Both the position numbers and the translations under genes were made by a program. Below are positions 51,755 to 62,000 of a stretch of DNA of 64,000 nt, in pieces. The notes below the pieces were generated by a model that made no database searches, was not told where the DNA came from, and saw nothing but the letters and a program-made list of their open reading frames with translations. The first letter of the stretch is position 1; every line of letters starts with the position of its first letter. The DNA is taken from the NCBI RefSeq assembly GCF_020103695.1, contig NZ_JAHXBF010000006.1, positions 1 through 64,000 of the forward strand, given 5' to 3'. Origin of the DNA: Hyalangium versicolor. Lineage in GTDB: Bacteria > Myxococcota > Myxococcia > Myxococcales > Myxococcaceae.

Positions 51755-54700
51755 ATGGCACCACCTCCGCCGGAAAAACCCGACGTGAAGAGTGTTCCCG
51801 GCGCGCTTACCCCGGGGACGCAGGTGGGGGCGTACGTCATCGAGGACACGCTGAGTTCCGGCGGCTTTGGCGTGGTGTATCGCGCCCGGGACTCCGAGCA
51901 GCGGCTGGTCGCCATCAAGGTCAGCAAGCACTCGGCGAAGTCCATCACCGCGCAGCAACTCGTCTGGCAGCAGAACGAAATCGAGGCGCTGGCGCGGTTG
52001 CGGCACCCCTCGCTGGTGGAGGTGCTGGGGTACGGCTTTCTGGAGGATGGGCGCCTGTACCTGGTGATGGAGATGGTGCACGGCGTGGTGCTGGGGCACT
52101 ACCTGCAGGAGAAGGGCCCGCTGGAGGTGCTCGAGGCGCTCCAGCTCACCCGGCGCATCGCCGAGGCGCTGGCGTACTGCCATGAGCTGAAGGTGCTCCA
52201 CCTGGACCTGAAGCCGGCCAACATCATTATTACGGATCCCGTGGAGCCGAAGGTGAAGGTGCTGGACTTCGGTCTGGCACGGCTGTCCAACGGGTTCCGG
52301 ACGCACGAGGGCGGCCCCATGGCGGGGACGCTGGCGTACATGGCCCCCGAGGGTTTCTTCGGCACGGGTGATCGCTTCACGGAGAAGGCGGACCTCTACG
52401 CGCTGGGGACGCTGCTGTACGAGATGCTCTCGTGCATCCTTCCGTTCCCCAGCAACTCCTCGTATGCGGCGCTGGGCTCGCTCAAGCGCGCGGGGAAGAT
52501 GACGCCGCTGGAGCAGGCCGCGCCGCTGGTGCCCTCGCCGGTGGCGGGGCTGGTGCGCTCGCTGCTGGATCCGGATGTGGCGCAGCGCTTCGGCGGGGCG
52601 AGCCGGTTGGCCGCGCGCCTCAAGGGGATCTACTTCGACCTGCTGCACGGCAACACCGGGGATGGGGTGGTGGTGTTGCCTCCGGAGATGGTCACCGACG
52701 ACGCGCCCTTCGTGGGCCGCGCGCGCGAGGTGGCGCTGCTTCGCGAGGCGGTGGATTCGGTGGGGGACCGGCAGGGTCGCTCGCTGATGCTGGTGGGCGA
52801 GGCGGGCATGGGCAAGAGCCGCCTCATCTCCGAGGTGCTCCTGGCGCAGGAGGTGAGCGCGCGGGTGTTGGTGGGGTACGGGCGGTGCCGGCAGTTGGGC
52901 GAGTTGGTGCCGTACTCGCCGCTGCGCGAGGCGCTGGGGCAGATGGTGGAGTTGTTGATGGGCATCCGCAGCGAGCCCGGGCACCGCGTGCGCTATGTGG
53001 CGGGGCAGGCGCTGGCGGGCGAGGCCCAGGAGTTGCGGCGGTTGGTGCCCGAGCTGAGCCGGTTGCTGCCCGAGGGCTCCGAGCGCGAGAACGAGGGCGT
53101 CATCGTCCAGGGCCTGGGCGCCGAGCGGGTGGGCAAGGCGCTGGTGCACCTGCTCACGGCGTTGGGAGCGGCGCGGCCGCTGGTGCTGGTGCTGGAGGAT
53201 GTGCACTGGGCGGACGATGGGACGCTGGCGGTGCTCTCTCGACTCACCGCGTCGCCGCCTCCGGGGGTGCTGCTGCTGTGCACCACCCGTCCGCCGCCCC
53301 GGCTGGCGCGCACGGGTGAGCTGGAGATGGTGACGCTGGAGGCGCTGGGTCCCGAGGAGAATGACCAGCTGCTGGCGAGGCTGGCGGGTGGGGCCAGTCC
53401 GGCGGTGGTGAAGGCGCTGGTGCAGTCGGTGCCGTTCCTGGCCAGCGGCAACCCGCTGGTGAGCGCGCAGATCATCCGAGACTTGCAGGTGGGCGGGTAC
53501 CTCTCCCGGGAGCAGGACGGGAGGATCCGCCTGTCGGACCGGCTGCGGGGCGAGTACCGGCCTCCGGACTCCGTGTCCACGGTGGTGGGGCGCGCGCTGG
53601 AGCGGCTGGACGAAGAGGTGCTGCGAGTGCTCCGGGTGGCCGCGCTCTTCGATCGGCGGTTCCGGCTGTCGGACCTGGAGGCGTTGGGCCTGTTTGCTCC
53701 TATAGAGGTGCGGGCGGCCATCACCGCGGCGGAGGAGCAGCGGCTGTGCGTGGTGTCGGGAGACCGGTGCACCTTCGTGCACGACACGATTCGCGAGCGG
53801 CTGGCATCGGACGGGCGGCTGGAGAACGTGGCGGACATCCACCGGCGCATCGGCGAGCGGCTGCAGCAGCGAGGGGCTCCTCCGGGGACGCTGGGCTACC
53901 ACTGGGAGAAGGCGGGCCAGCCGCTGCGGTCCGCGGGCGCCTACCTGGAGGCGGGGCTCGAGGCGGACCGGCTGTTGGATCCCATTGGCGCTGGCCAGCA
54001 CCTGCGCAAGGCGTTCACGGTGGCCAGCTCGCAGCCCGTCTCGGCGGAGCGGGACGAGCTGTTGGTCCAGTCGCTGCATGGGTTGGTGCGCATCGGCTGT
54101 CTGCTGGGCAGCGCGGCCGAGATGCTGCGGTACCTGGACCTGGGGCAGGCGATGCTCGATCGCTGCACGCCGGAGCAGCGGCTGGCGCTGAACAGCTCAT
54201 GGGCGCGGGCCTACTATGCCCAGGGCAACTTCCCCAAGGCGCTGGAGTGCAGCGAGACGTGCCTGGATCTGGCGACGGAGCCGCACCTGCGCTCCTACCT
54301 GTACGCGCCCTTGAGCATCATGGGGCGGGCGCTGTCGGGCTCGGGGCGGTTCGGGCCATCGATCCTCATGCTCACCGAGGCGGCGGCGCAGTCGGCGGAG
54401 GCGGGCGAGTACGTGGAGCAGACGCACTCGGAGGGCATCCTCGCGCTGTCCCTGGCGTACTGCGGCGAGTTCAAGAAGGCCCGGGAGTATGCGTCCTCGG
54501 CGGCGCGGATTGCTTTGCGGTTGGGCAACCCGGTGCGGATGGCGGCCTCCACCTTTTATTACTCCGTCATCGCCGAGGCGGAGTTCCGGTGGGATGAAGG
54601 GGTGCAGCGCAGCGCGGAGCTGCTGGCCTTCAGTGAGGCCCACGGCATCACCGGGCTGTATGTGTGCATGGGTACCTTCTATGCGGGGCGGCACCAGTTC

Positions 54701-55339
54701 CACATTGGCCGGTTGGATCGGGCTCGGCACCTGCTGAACCACGCGCTGGGGTTGGCGAAGCAGCAGGGCACCTTGTACGGCAGCTCCCTGGCGTATGCGT
54801 ACCTGGGGGATGTGGAGTTCGTCGCCGGCCGCCAGGTCGAGGCGAAGGCGGCGTACGAGAAGGGGCTGGAGCTGGCCAGCGCCGGGACGATGGACGAGCA
54901 GGCCGCGCCGCTGTGCCTGATCGGGCTGGCGCACCTGCATGCGCTCTCGGGTGGGACGGTGGCGCAGGTGCGGACGTGGGCGGACGAGGCGATGGCGCGG
55001 CTGCGGGCGGTGGCGAACCTGAGCAACCAGATTCCGACGCTCCAGCGGTACGCGGAGGCGCTGGAGGAGCTGGGGGATGTGGCAGGAGCGGCCCGGCTCT
55101 ATGAGGAGCGGCAGGTGCTGGTGAAGAGGATGGGGCTGGTCGAGTGCGACTTCTGGCCGCGCATCGTATCGGGTCCGCAGGTGGAGCCGCTGCCGCCGCG
55201 GCAGTACTGGAAGAAGGCCAGCAGTTCGCGCCTGTCGTCCTCGAGCCTCCGGCCCAGCAGCCAGGAGGACTTCAACGCGGAGACGGTGGTGCGCGCGGCC
55301 GCCCCGGCCCCTGCGAGTGGTGGGGAAAACAAGGGCTGA
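51755..55339 (+). CDS. Ser/Thr protein kinase - AAA/NB ATPase - TPR signalling protein
   Basis: A 1194-residue cytosolic protein. Kinase domain ~25-300: Gly loop SSGGFGVVYRA, VAIKVSKH, catalytic H149-L-D151-LKPAN (Leu in place of the Arg of HRD), DFGLAR, MAPEG. ATPase domain ~325-640: FVGRAREVALL, Walker A GEAGMGKS near 346, Walker B LVLVLEDVHWADD. The C-terminal ~700-1130 is TPR-like helical repeats, and the last ~50 residues are a Ser-rich tail. This build is a myxobacterial speciality. CCAGGA precedes the ATG. The partner and signal are unknown; it is divergent from the ACP operon. Confidence 0.9.
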   Translation: MAPPPPEKPDVKSVPGALTPGTQVGAYVIEDTLSSGGFGVVYRARDSEQRLVAIKVSKHSAKSITAQQLVWQQNEIEALARLRHPSLVEVLGYGFLEDGRLYLVMEMVHGVVLGHYLQEKGPLEVLEALQLTRRIAEALAYCHELKVLHLDLKPANIIITDPVEPKVKVLDFGLARLSNGFRTHEGGPMAGTLAYMAPEGFFGTGDRFTEKADLYALGTLLYEMLSCILPFPSNSSYAALGSLKRAGKMTPLEQAAPLVPSPVAGLVRSLLDPDVAQRFGGASRLAARLKGIYFDLLHGNTGDGVVVLPPEMVTDDAPFVGRAREVALLREAVDSVGDRQGRSLMLVGEAGMGKSRLISEVLLAQEVSARVLVGYGRCRQLGELVPYSPLREALGQMVELLMGIRSEPGHRVRYVAGQALAGEAQELRRLVPELSRLLPEGSERENEGVIVQGLGAERVGKALVHLLTALGAARPLVLVLEDVHWADDGTLAVLSRLTASPPPGVLLLCTTRPPPRLARTGELEMVTLEALGPEENDQLLARLAGGASPAVVKALVQSVPFLASGNPLVSAQIIRDLQVGGYLSREQDGRIRLSDRLRGEYRPPDSVSTVVGRALERLDEEVLRVLRVAALFDRRFRLSDLEALGLFAPIEVRAAITAAEEQRLCVVSGDRCTFVHDTIRERLASDGRLENVADIHRRIGERLQQRGAPPGTLGYHWEKAGQPLRSAGAYLEAGLEADRLLDPIGAGQHLRKAFTVASSQPVSAERDELLVQSLHGLVRIGCLLGSAAEMLRYLDLGQAMLDRCTPEQRLALNSSWARAYYAQGNFPKALECSETCLDLATEPHLRSYLYAPLSIMGRALSGSGRFGPSILMLTEAAAQSAEAGEYVEQTHSEGILALSLAYCGEFKKAREYASSAARIALRLGNPVRMAASTFYYSVIAEAEFRWDEGVQRSAELLAFSEAHGITGLYVCMGTFYAGRHQFHIGRLDRARHLLNHALGLAKQQGTLYGSSLAYAYLGDVEFVAGRQVEAKAAYEKGLELASAGTMDEQAAPLCLIGLAHLHALSGGTVAQVRTWADEAMARLRAVANLSNQIPTLQRYAEALEELGDVAGAARLYEERQVLVKRMGLVECDFWPRIVSGPQVEPLPPRQYWKKASSSRLSSSSLRPSSQEDFNAETVVRAAAPAPASGGENKG

Positions 55340-55585
55340 CCCCGGGGCCCGGGCCTCACATGTCGGGCTGGCACGGCCAGGGCTGCCGCCCGCTCCTGTG
55401 TGCCGCCGGACGCACCCGTTCTTCGTGATGAGCCACGCGGGCCACACCGCGTGCGTCCATGCAGCCGCGCGCTCGCGTTCGTGCTCCTCACGCTTCACAC
55501 GCGCACAGAGCGGAGCACCTTCGTGAACATCCGCCCACGCGGTGGGTATCCGTCATGCATTGCCTCTCTCGCGGAGAAGGCATCC

Positions 55586-56920
55586 ATGAACATCAAAGAG
55601 AAATTGAAGGCCATGAACATCCCAGAGAAGTTGAGTGAAGGTGTGAAGCAGGGCGTCTTCCTGGTCCGCTCCGGACTGGGCGCCGTCGTCAGCCTGTTCC
55701 GCTGGTCCATCTTCACCCCCAAGGGCCGTCGCCTCACCGCCGGGCTCGTCGTGGCGGGCACCGTCGGCCTCGTCGCCGCCTCGCGCCCCGTCACCCTCAT
55801 CGAGCCGGGCCAGGTCGGCATCCGGATGAACCTCGTCACCGGCAACACCGCGGAGCTTCGCGAAGGCTGGGCCCTGCTCGTCCCCCACATCCACCGGCTC
55901 CGCCTCTATAGCCTCAAGGACCAGGTCTTCCGGCCCGACCGCAGCGCCAATGCCAGTGGCCCCGCTCCCTTTCAGTCCGCTGAGGGCCTGTCCATCGGCG
56001 TCGAGGTCACCCTTCGCTACGCCCTCGACTCGGCCCGCATCTCCCAGTTGGCCGCCTCGGTGCCGGACGATGTGGGCCGCGAGCTCGTCGAGCCCGTCAT
56101 CGATGGGGTGCTCCGCAGTCACTTCGCCCGGCACACCGTCCGGGAGATCTTCGCCACCCAGCGCATGGAGATCCAGAAGGCCCTCTTCGACGAGATTGCC
56201 CCCCTCCTGGCCAAGGATGGCGTCCTCCTCCGCTCCGTCACCCTGGGCAACGTGGACCTGCCCCAGCAATACCGCAACGGCGTGGAGGCCCTGCTCGCCG
56301 AGGAACTCAGCGCCGAGAAGATGCGCTACACCCTGGACCTCAAGGAGAAGCAGATCAAGGAGACCGCGCTGAGCGCCGAGGCCGAGAAGGTCCGCCGCGA
56401 GAAGGTCGCCGAGGCCGCCGCCAGCGAGGAGATCATCGCCGCCAAGGCCAAGGCCGAGGCCATGCGCCACATCCTCCCCTTCAAGGAGAAGGAGATCGAA
56501 CAGCGCCGCCTGGAGGCCGAGGCCGCCAAGGTCAGCCGCATCACCCAGGCCAGCGCCGAGGCCGAAGCCCGTCGCATCGAGGCCGACGGTGAGGCCGACG
56601 CCCGCCGCAAGCTCGCCGAGTCCGATGCCTACCGCATCGAGGCCACCGGCAAGGCCTCCTCCGAGCAGCTCGCCCGCGAGGCCGACCTCATCACCAAGAA
56701 CCCCCTCCTCATCCAGAAGACCCTGGCCGACAAGCTGTCCGACAAGATCCAGGTCATCATCGCTCCGCCCCAGGCCGGTGGTTTCATCGCCGGCAACCTG
56801 CTGGGACAGTCCTCGCCGAAGCCCCAGTACGCCAGCGCCCCCGGCTCGCGCCGCTCCGAGTCGAGCGACGAGTCCGAGTCCGGTTACGCGTCCGAGGGCA
56901 CGCAGCAGCAGGAGGAGTAG
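55586..56920 (+). CDS. SPFH/band 7 (prohibitin-like) membrane protein
   Basis: A 444-residue protein with one N-terminal membrane segment (~50-68, AGLVVAGTVGLVAASRP), a band 7 domain (~70-250: EPGQVGIRMNLVTGN, EGWALLVPHIHR, VEVTLRYALD, RSVTLGNVDLPQ) and a long Ala/Glu/Lys coiled coil (~240-400). The tail is Ser/Glu-rich. Such proteins form large membrane-bound rings that organise membrane microdomains or proteases. GGAGAAGG precedes the ATG. The next gene starts 5 bp after the stop, implying a joint role. Confidence 0.9.
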   Translation: MNIKEKLKAMNIPEKLSEGVKQGVFLVRSGLGAVVSLFRWSIFTPKGRRLTAGLVVAGTVGLVAASRPVTLIEPGQVGIRMNLVTGNTAELREGWALLVPHIHRLRLYSLKDQVFRPDRSANASGPAPFQSAEGLSIGVEVTLRYALDSARISQLAASVPDDVGRELVEPVIDGVLRSHFARHTVREIFATQRMEIQKALFDEIAPLLAKDGVLLRSVTLGNVDLPQQYRNGVEALLAEELSAEKMRYTLDLKEKQIKETALSAEAEKVRREKVAEAAASEEIIAAKAKAEAMRHILPFKEKEIEQRRLEAEAAKVSRITQASAEAEARRIEADGEADARRKLAESDAYRIEATGKASSEQLAREADLITKNPLLIQKTLADKLSDKIQVIIAPPQAGGFIAGNLLGQSSPKPQYASAPGSRRSESSDESESGYASEGTQQQEE

Positions 56921-56925
56921 GCCCC

Positions 56926-58329
56926 ATGCTCGCCGCCATTCTCACCATCGCCCTCGTGGTGCAGGACCAGTCCCCTCTGCGCGCCTCGCCCCAGGATTCC
57001 GCGCCCCGCCAGGCCACGTTGTGGCAGGGCGAGTGGCTCGAAGTCCGAGGCGAACGCCAGGGCTTCCTCCAGGTCTACGACCACGGCCGGGAGCGCCCCG
57101 GCTACATCCGTCCGCAGCAGGTTCGCGTCTACCGCCTGGAGGAGTCCAGCGCCCCCCAGCTCCAGGCCGTGGTGGAGTTCCTCCGGGACACCTCGGGAGC
57201 GGAGGCGCTGGGCATCGGCTACACGGCGGCGTTGCTGAGAGCGGCGAACTCCTCCCAGGTCGGCCCCGAGCTCTTCGATGCCATGGGCACCTTCGCGGAC
57301 CGACTGGCCAAGCGGGCCTCCTCCCGCAAGTCCAATGACGAGGCCCTCGCCGCGCATCTGGACGTGGCCGCCAGTTACGGGGTGAAGCTCGTCAGCCTCG
57401 AGCAGGAGGGCCGCACCCGCCTCTGCTACGACGGAGAGGCGTTCCGCCGGGTGCTCGCGCTGGGAGGCACCCCCGAGGCGCGGCTCCGGGCCGCACTCGC
57501 CCTCACCCGGCCCGAATGCATCGACCCTGCGCTCCGGCAGGTGGAGCGCCAGGCCCTCGACGAGTGGCGAGCCTCGGTGCTGGAGCAGGTGGACACCGGC
57601 ACGCTCCCGGCCTGGCAGGCCAACCGCCTCCACCTGCGCCGGGCCGAGGTGTACGCCGCGCTGGCCTACCAGTGGGCCCGTCGCGGCGAGGCGGACAAGG
57701 GCGCCAAGGCCAGTGAGCACTCCGTGGACGAACTGGCGCGGGTGCTGAAGTCCGAGCTGGCGGACGAGGACCGCTCCGCCTACGCCGTGGCCGCCGTCCG
57801 GGTAGCTGCCTCACGCTGGGCCTCCGTGCCCGCTCCCGAGACGCTGGCCGCCGGTCCGCGCCTCGAGCTGGCGCCCGGCAAGCCGGGGGAGACGTGCCTG
57901 CGCCTCGTGGACGAGAAGAGCACCGGCACACCGCTGGCCACCCAGTGCACCTATGGACTGGTGTGGCCCAGCTCCATCCGCCGCTCCCCGCAGGGCACCT
58001 CCGTCACCGTGGCCGTGCAGCTCCTGGAGGGCTGGACCGAGCTGTGGGTCTTCCACCAGGAAGGAGATGGCTGGCTGCTCGACGCGCTCTCCCCCGCCAC
58101 GACGGAGCCGGGCGTGGGCTACGTGGAGCTCGCGGGCTTCACCCCGGATGGCTCCCGCGTCCTCGTGGCGCGCGAAGCCCTGGTGGAGGGCCGCATCAAG
58201 TCCTCCTTCCAGGTGCTCAAGCGGGACACGCTGCTCCCCGAGAAGACGGCCGAGCGGCCCGACGACTCGGGCACCTTCAAGCGCTGGAGCACCGCCGACT
58301 GGCGCAACCGCACCCTCGCCGTACGCTGA
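56926..58329 (+). CDS. Hypothetical exported protein with SH3-like start
   Basis: A 467-residue protein. The N-terminus (MLAAILTIALVVQ) is a short hydrophobic leader, either a signal peptide or an anchor. Residues ~30-70 look like a bacterial SH3-type barrel (LWQGEWLEVRGERQGFLQVY, then RPGYIRPQQVRVY). The middle is helical and the C-terminal third is beta-rich (WVFHQEGDGWLLDALSP). Two Cys pairs could form disulfides. No known family beyond this. It is 5 bp after the SPFH gene, so the two are probably an operon. Confidence 0.72.
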   Translation: MLAAILTIALVVQDQSPLRASPQDSAPRQATLWQGEWLEVRGERQGFLQVYDHGRERPGYIRPQQVRVYRLEESSAPQLQAVVEFLRDTSGAEALGIGYTAALLRAANSSQVGPELFDAMGTFADRLAKRASSRKSNDEALAAHLDVAASYGVKLVSLEQEGRTRLCYDGEAFRRVLALGGTPEARLRAALALTRPECIDPALRQVERQALDEWRASVLEQVDTGTLPAWQANRLHLRRAEVYAALAYQWARRGEADKGAKASEHSVDELARVLKSELADEDRSAYAVAAVRVAASRWASVPAPETLAAGPRLELAPGKPGETCLRLVDEKSTGTPLATQCTYGLVWPSSIRRSPQGTSVTVAVQLLEGWTELWVFHQEGDGWLLDALSPATTEPGVGYVELAGFTPDGSRVLVAREALVEGRIKSSFQVLKRDTLLPEKTAERPDDSGTFKRWSTADWRNRTLAVR

Positions 58330-58343
58330 ACCCGCGCAACCCC

Positions 58344-58895
58344 TCAGTCCCAGCGCTGGATGTCGAGGATCGTCGCCCGGCCCGGCTCGCGGAAGAAGAC
58401 GAGCAGATCCTGCGGCGTGGTCTCCTTGGGCGTGAACAGCTTCGCGTCCGGGTGCCCCGCCCACTGCATGCAGAGGGCAATGGACTCGCTGCAGAACATG
58501 GCCTTCGAGGAGCGGAAGGGGTTGCGCCACTTGCGCTGCAGGAACCTGCCGAACTGAACCACGGACTGGCCGATGAGCCCGCCGAAGTCGTAGACGCTGC
58601 CCACCCACTCGCCCAGCCTGAGGAACCCGGGATCGAGCGCGAACGCGGGCTCCACCAGCGCCACCACCCGGTTCTTCTTCACGAAGCGAGGCCAGGCAAT
58701 CAGCCGGAAGCCCAGCTCGTGCGCCTCCAGCACCATGTCGCACTCGAAGTCGTCGTCCCAGTAGACGAAGAAGCTGTGACTGCACTCGCTGTTGGTGAAC
58801 CGCCGCACCAGCCACGAGACGGGGTTGAAGTGGCGCGGTGTCGAGAACCCGATCAGCGTGGTCCGGCCCTTGGCGATGGGAACGACTTCGCTCAT
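58344..58895 (-). CDS. Permuted NlpC/P60-like (YiiX-type) protein
   Basis: A 183-residue cytoplasmic-looking protein. The order of candidate catalytic residues is His first (H40 in NSECSHSFFVYW) and Cys later (C135 in AMFCSESIALCMQWAG), the signature of circularly permuted papain-fold NlpC/P60 proteins such as YiiX. GGAGGAG lies 6 nt before the ATG. Members hydrolyse amide or acyl bonds on peptidoglycan, lipids or proteins; lack of a signal peptide argues against the wall. It is convergent with the exported protein gene. Confidence 0.7.
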   Translation of the reverse strand: MSEVVPIAKGRTTLIGFSTPRHFNPVSWLVRRFTNSECSHSFFVYWDDDFECDMVLEAHELGFRLIAWPRFVKKNRVVALVEPAFALDPGFLRLGEWVGSVYDFGGLIGQSVVQFGRFLQRKWRNPFRSSKAMFCSESIALCMQWAGHPDAKLFTPKETTPQDLLVFFREPGRATILDIQRWD

Positions 58896-59009
58896 GCGGC
58901 GCTCCTCCCAGACGCGCCAGTCTAGCCGCTGCCCGCCAGCTCCGGGCAGGTGGGTCTGCCATGTCCCAGCTTTCGCGGGGTACCCCCTGTGCTGGACACT
59001 AGGCGCTCC

Positions 59010-62000
59010 ATGGGAACACGGAGATATCGGCGGCCGCCGGGGGCAAATGGACTCCTGGGGCTCTGGCTCATCGGAGTGCTGGGGTGGGCCCTGCCCGGCC
59101 TCGCGCTCGAGCCGAACCGGCGCACCTCCCAATACAACCATGACAGCTGGCGCAGCGAGAACGGGCTGCCGCAGAACACCGTCCTCACCGTCGCCCAGAC
59201 GCCCGATGGCTATCTCTGGTTTGGCACCTTCGAGGGGCTCGCCCGCTTCGATGGGGCGCGCTTCGCCGTCTTCGACCGGAGGAACTCGCCCGAGCTGGCC
59301 GAGCAGGAGATCCACGCCCTGGTGGTGGATGCGACGGGCGTGCTCTGGGTGGGCACCAACCTGGGCCTCTTCCGCTTCGAGGGAGGCCAGCTCCACCGTC
59401 CGCCCGAGGCCGGTGCGCTGGCCGAGGCCGGCATCCGAGGACTCGCCGTGGACGGCAAGTCCGTGTGGATCAGCTCGTCCATCGGGCTGGTGCGAGCGCC
59501 GGTGTCCGGCAAGGGCCCCTGGCGGTTCTACACGGTCCAGCAGGGCCTGCCCCCTGGAGGCACCGGGGCCGTCACCGGGGATGGGGAGGGCGGCGCGTGG
59601 GTGGGGGCGAATCAGGGCCTGGTCCACGTGTCCGGGGAGACGATCTCGGTCACCCCCTGGCCCTGGAAGAGTGACCCCAAGCCGCTGCGGGCCCTGGAGC
59701 AGACCCGCGATGGCATGTTGTGGGTGGGCTCGACCAACGGTCTGTTCTCCTTTCGTGACGGCCGCTTCACCCAGTACGGCCCGGAGCAGGGGGTGCCGGA
59801 TGCGCCCGTGTCGGGGTTGCTCGAGGATCGCGACGGCAACCTGTGGGTGGCCTCCGATCGCGGCCTGCTGCGGCACAACGTGGTGGGGTTCACCCCTTTC
59901 ACCGGCGCCAAGGTGCTGGCGGGAGACTCGCTCCGGGGCCTGATGGAGGATCGCGACGGGCGCCTCTGGATCGGCACGTGGAATGACGGCGTCCATTACC
60001 TGAGCAATGGCCCGTTCGTGACGATCGGCGAGCCCGAGGGCTCGCACCTCGACGGCGTCCGATTCGTGCTGGAGACCCGGGACGGCACGCTTTGGATGGG
60101 CTCGGGCCGAGGCCTGGAGCAGGTGAAGGACGGAGCCGTCATCCAGGTGGGATCGACGATGGGGCTGCCGGACGAGAGCATCGCCTGCATGGCGGAAGGC
60201 TCGGACGGCGCGCTCTGGGTGGGGACGCCCACGGGAGCCTGGCGCTTGACGGGCGAGCGTTTCGTCCGGGCTCTCGGGCCCGAGCAGGGCGTGCCCGCGG
60301 ACATGAGCATCTTCGCGATGGCGCCGGAGCCGGGCGGCATGTGGTTCGCCACCTCGGAGGGGCTCGTCGAGCTGCGCGACGGACGCGCTGTCCTCCATGG
60401 CCAGCGGGAGGGCTTCACCCCCGAGATCATCCTGCCCATGATCCGCGAGGACTCGGGGACGATCTGGTACGGCACGTACACCGGGCTGGTCCGCTTCGCT
60501 CGAGGCACCTTCACCCGCTTCACCAGCAAGGACGGGCTGGCGGGAGACACGGTGAACATCCTGCATGTGGATCCGAACGGAACGCTGTGGGTGGGGACCA
60601 CGGCGGGCGTGTCCCGCTTCAAAGAGGGGCATTTCCGATCGATCACCACCGCGCAGGGGCTCCCAGACGACACGGTCTTCACCCTGCTGCCGGACGAGGA
60701 CGGCTTCTTCTGGAGCAGCAGCAACAAGGGCATCGCCCGCATCAGCCACCAGGAACTGGAGGAGGTGGCGGATGGCCGGCGCGAGCGGGTGAACGGCGAG
60801 CTCTTCGACGATGGGGACGGGATGCGGGTGGGCGAGTGCAATGGCGGCTCCCAGCCCTCCGGGTGGAAGACGCGGGACGGCCGCATGTGGTTCGCCAACC
60901 TGCGGGGTGCCGTGATGATGAACCCGAGGGATCCGCGGCTTCGATACACCTCGCCCCAGCCGCGCATCGAGGAGGTCCGTGTCCAGGGAAAGCCGGTGGA
61001 GGTGGCCGAGCGGCTGGAGCTGGAGCCGGGGCAGCGGGACCTGGACATCCGCTTCACCGCCATCATGGTGGAGGGGGGCTCGCGGGTGCAGTTCCGCTAC
61101 CGGTTGGAGGGGCACGACAGCCACTGGGTGGAGGCTGAGGGCCGGCGGGTGGCCACGTACACGCGCCTGCCTCCGGGCACCTATCGCTTCCAGGTGGAGG
61201 CCATGGATCGCCAGGGGCGATGGGTCGAGCCGGGGGAGGTGCTGGAGGTGACGCTGAAGCCCTTCTTCTACCAGGCCGCATGGTTCTACGCGCTGTGCGC
61301 ACTGGGAGCGGGAGGGCTCGCGGCGGCCATCTATGGTTGGCGCGTGGGCCGGCTCAAGCGGCGCGAGCGCTGGCTGGAGGCCCGCGTGGAGGAGCGCACC
61401 CAGGAGCTGGCGCGGGCCAACTCGGAGCTGGATGCGAACCTGCGCACGCTGCGCGCCACCCAGTCCCAGCTCGTGCAGGCGGGGAAGATGGCCGCCGTGG
61501 GCACCCTGGCCGCCGGCGTGGGGCACGAGATCAACAACCCGCTGGCCTACATCGTGTCCAACCTCGAGCACGCGTGCGAGGAGTCGGAGACGCTGTCGCG
61601 GATGGCGGAGGGCTCCGAGCCCCTGCGCGAGCGGCTGCGCGAGATGCAGCAGGTGCTGCGCGAGGCCTTGCAGGGCGCGGACCGGGTGCGCCGCATCGTG
61701 CGAGATTTGAAAACGTTCTCACGCCAGGACGAGGACGCGCGCGGCCCGGTGGACCTGCGGGCGGTGATGGACTCGGCGGCGAAGATGGCGGCCGGAGAGC
61801 TGCGCCCGCGTGCCCAGCTCATCCGTGAATACGCGGCGGACGTGCCGCAGGTGGAGGGCAACGAGGCGCGGTTGGCACAGGTGTTCCTCAACCTGATCAT
61901 CAACGCGGCCCAGGCGTTGCCCGAGGGCCAGCCCGAGAAGAATGAAGTCCGCCTGGTGCTCAAGCGTGGCGCCGAGGGGCAGGTGGTGGCCGAGGTCCGG

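Noticed and set aside
51617..54079. ~820-codon minus-strand frame opposite the kinase gene
   Set aside because: Shadow of the kinase-ATPase coding strand; rich in Arg, His and Gln, no motif.
58344..61571. Open frame extending the YiiX-like gene ~890 codons upstream on the minus strand
   Set aside because: The extension is antisense to the hybrid kinase and compositionally random. The GGAGGAG and ATG at 58895 mark the real start.
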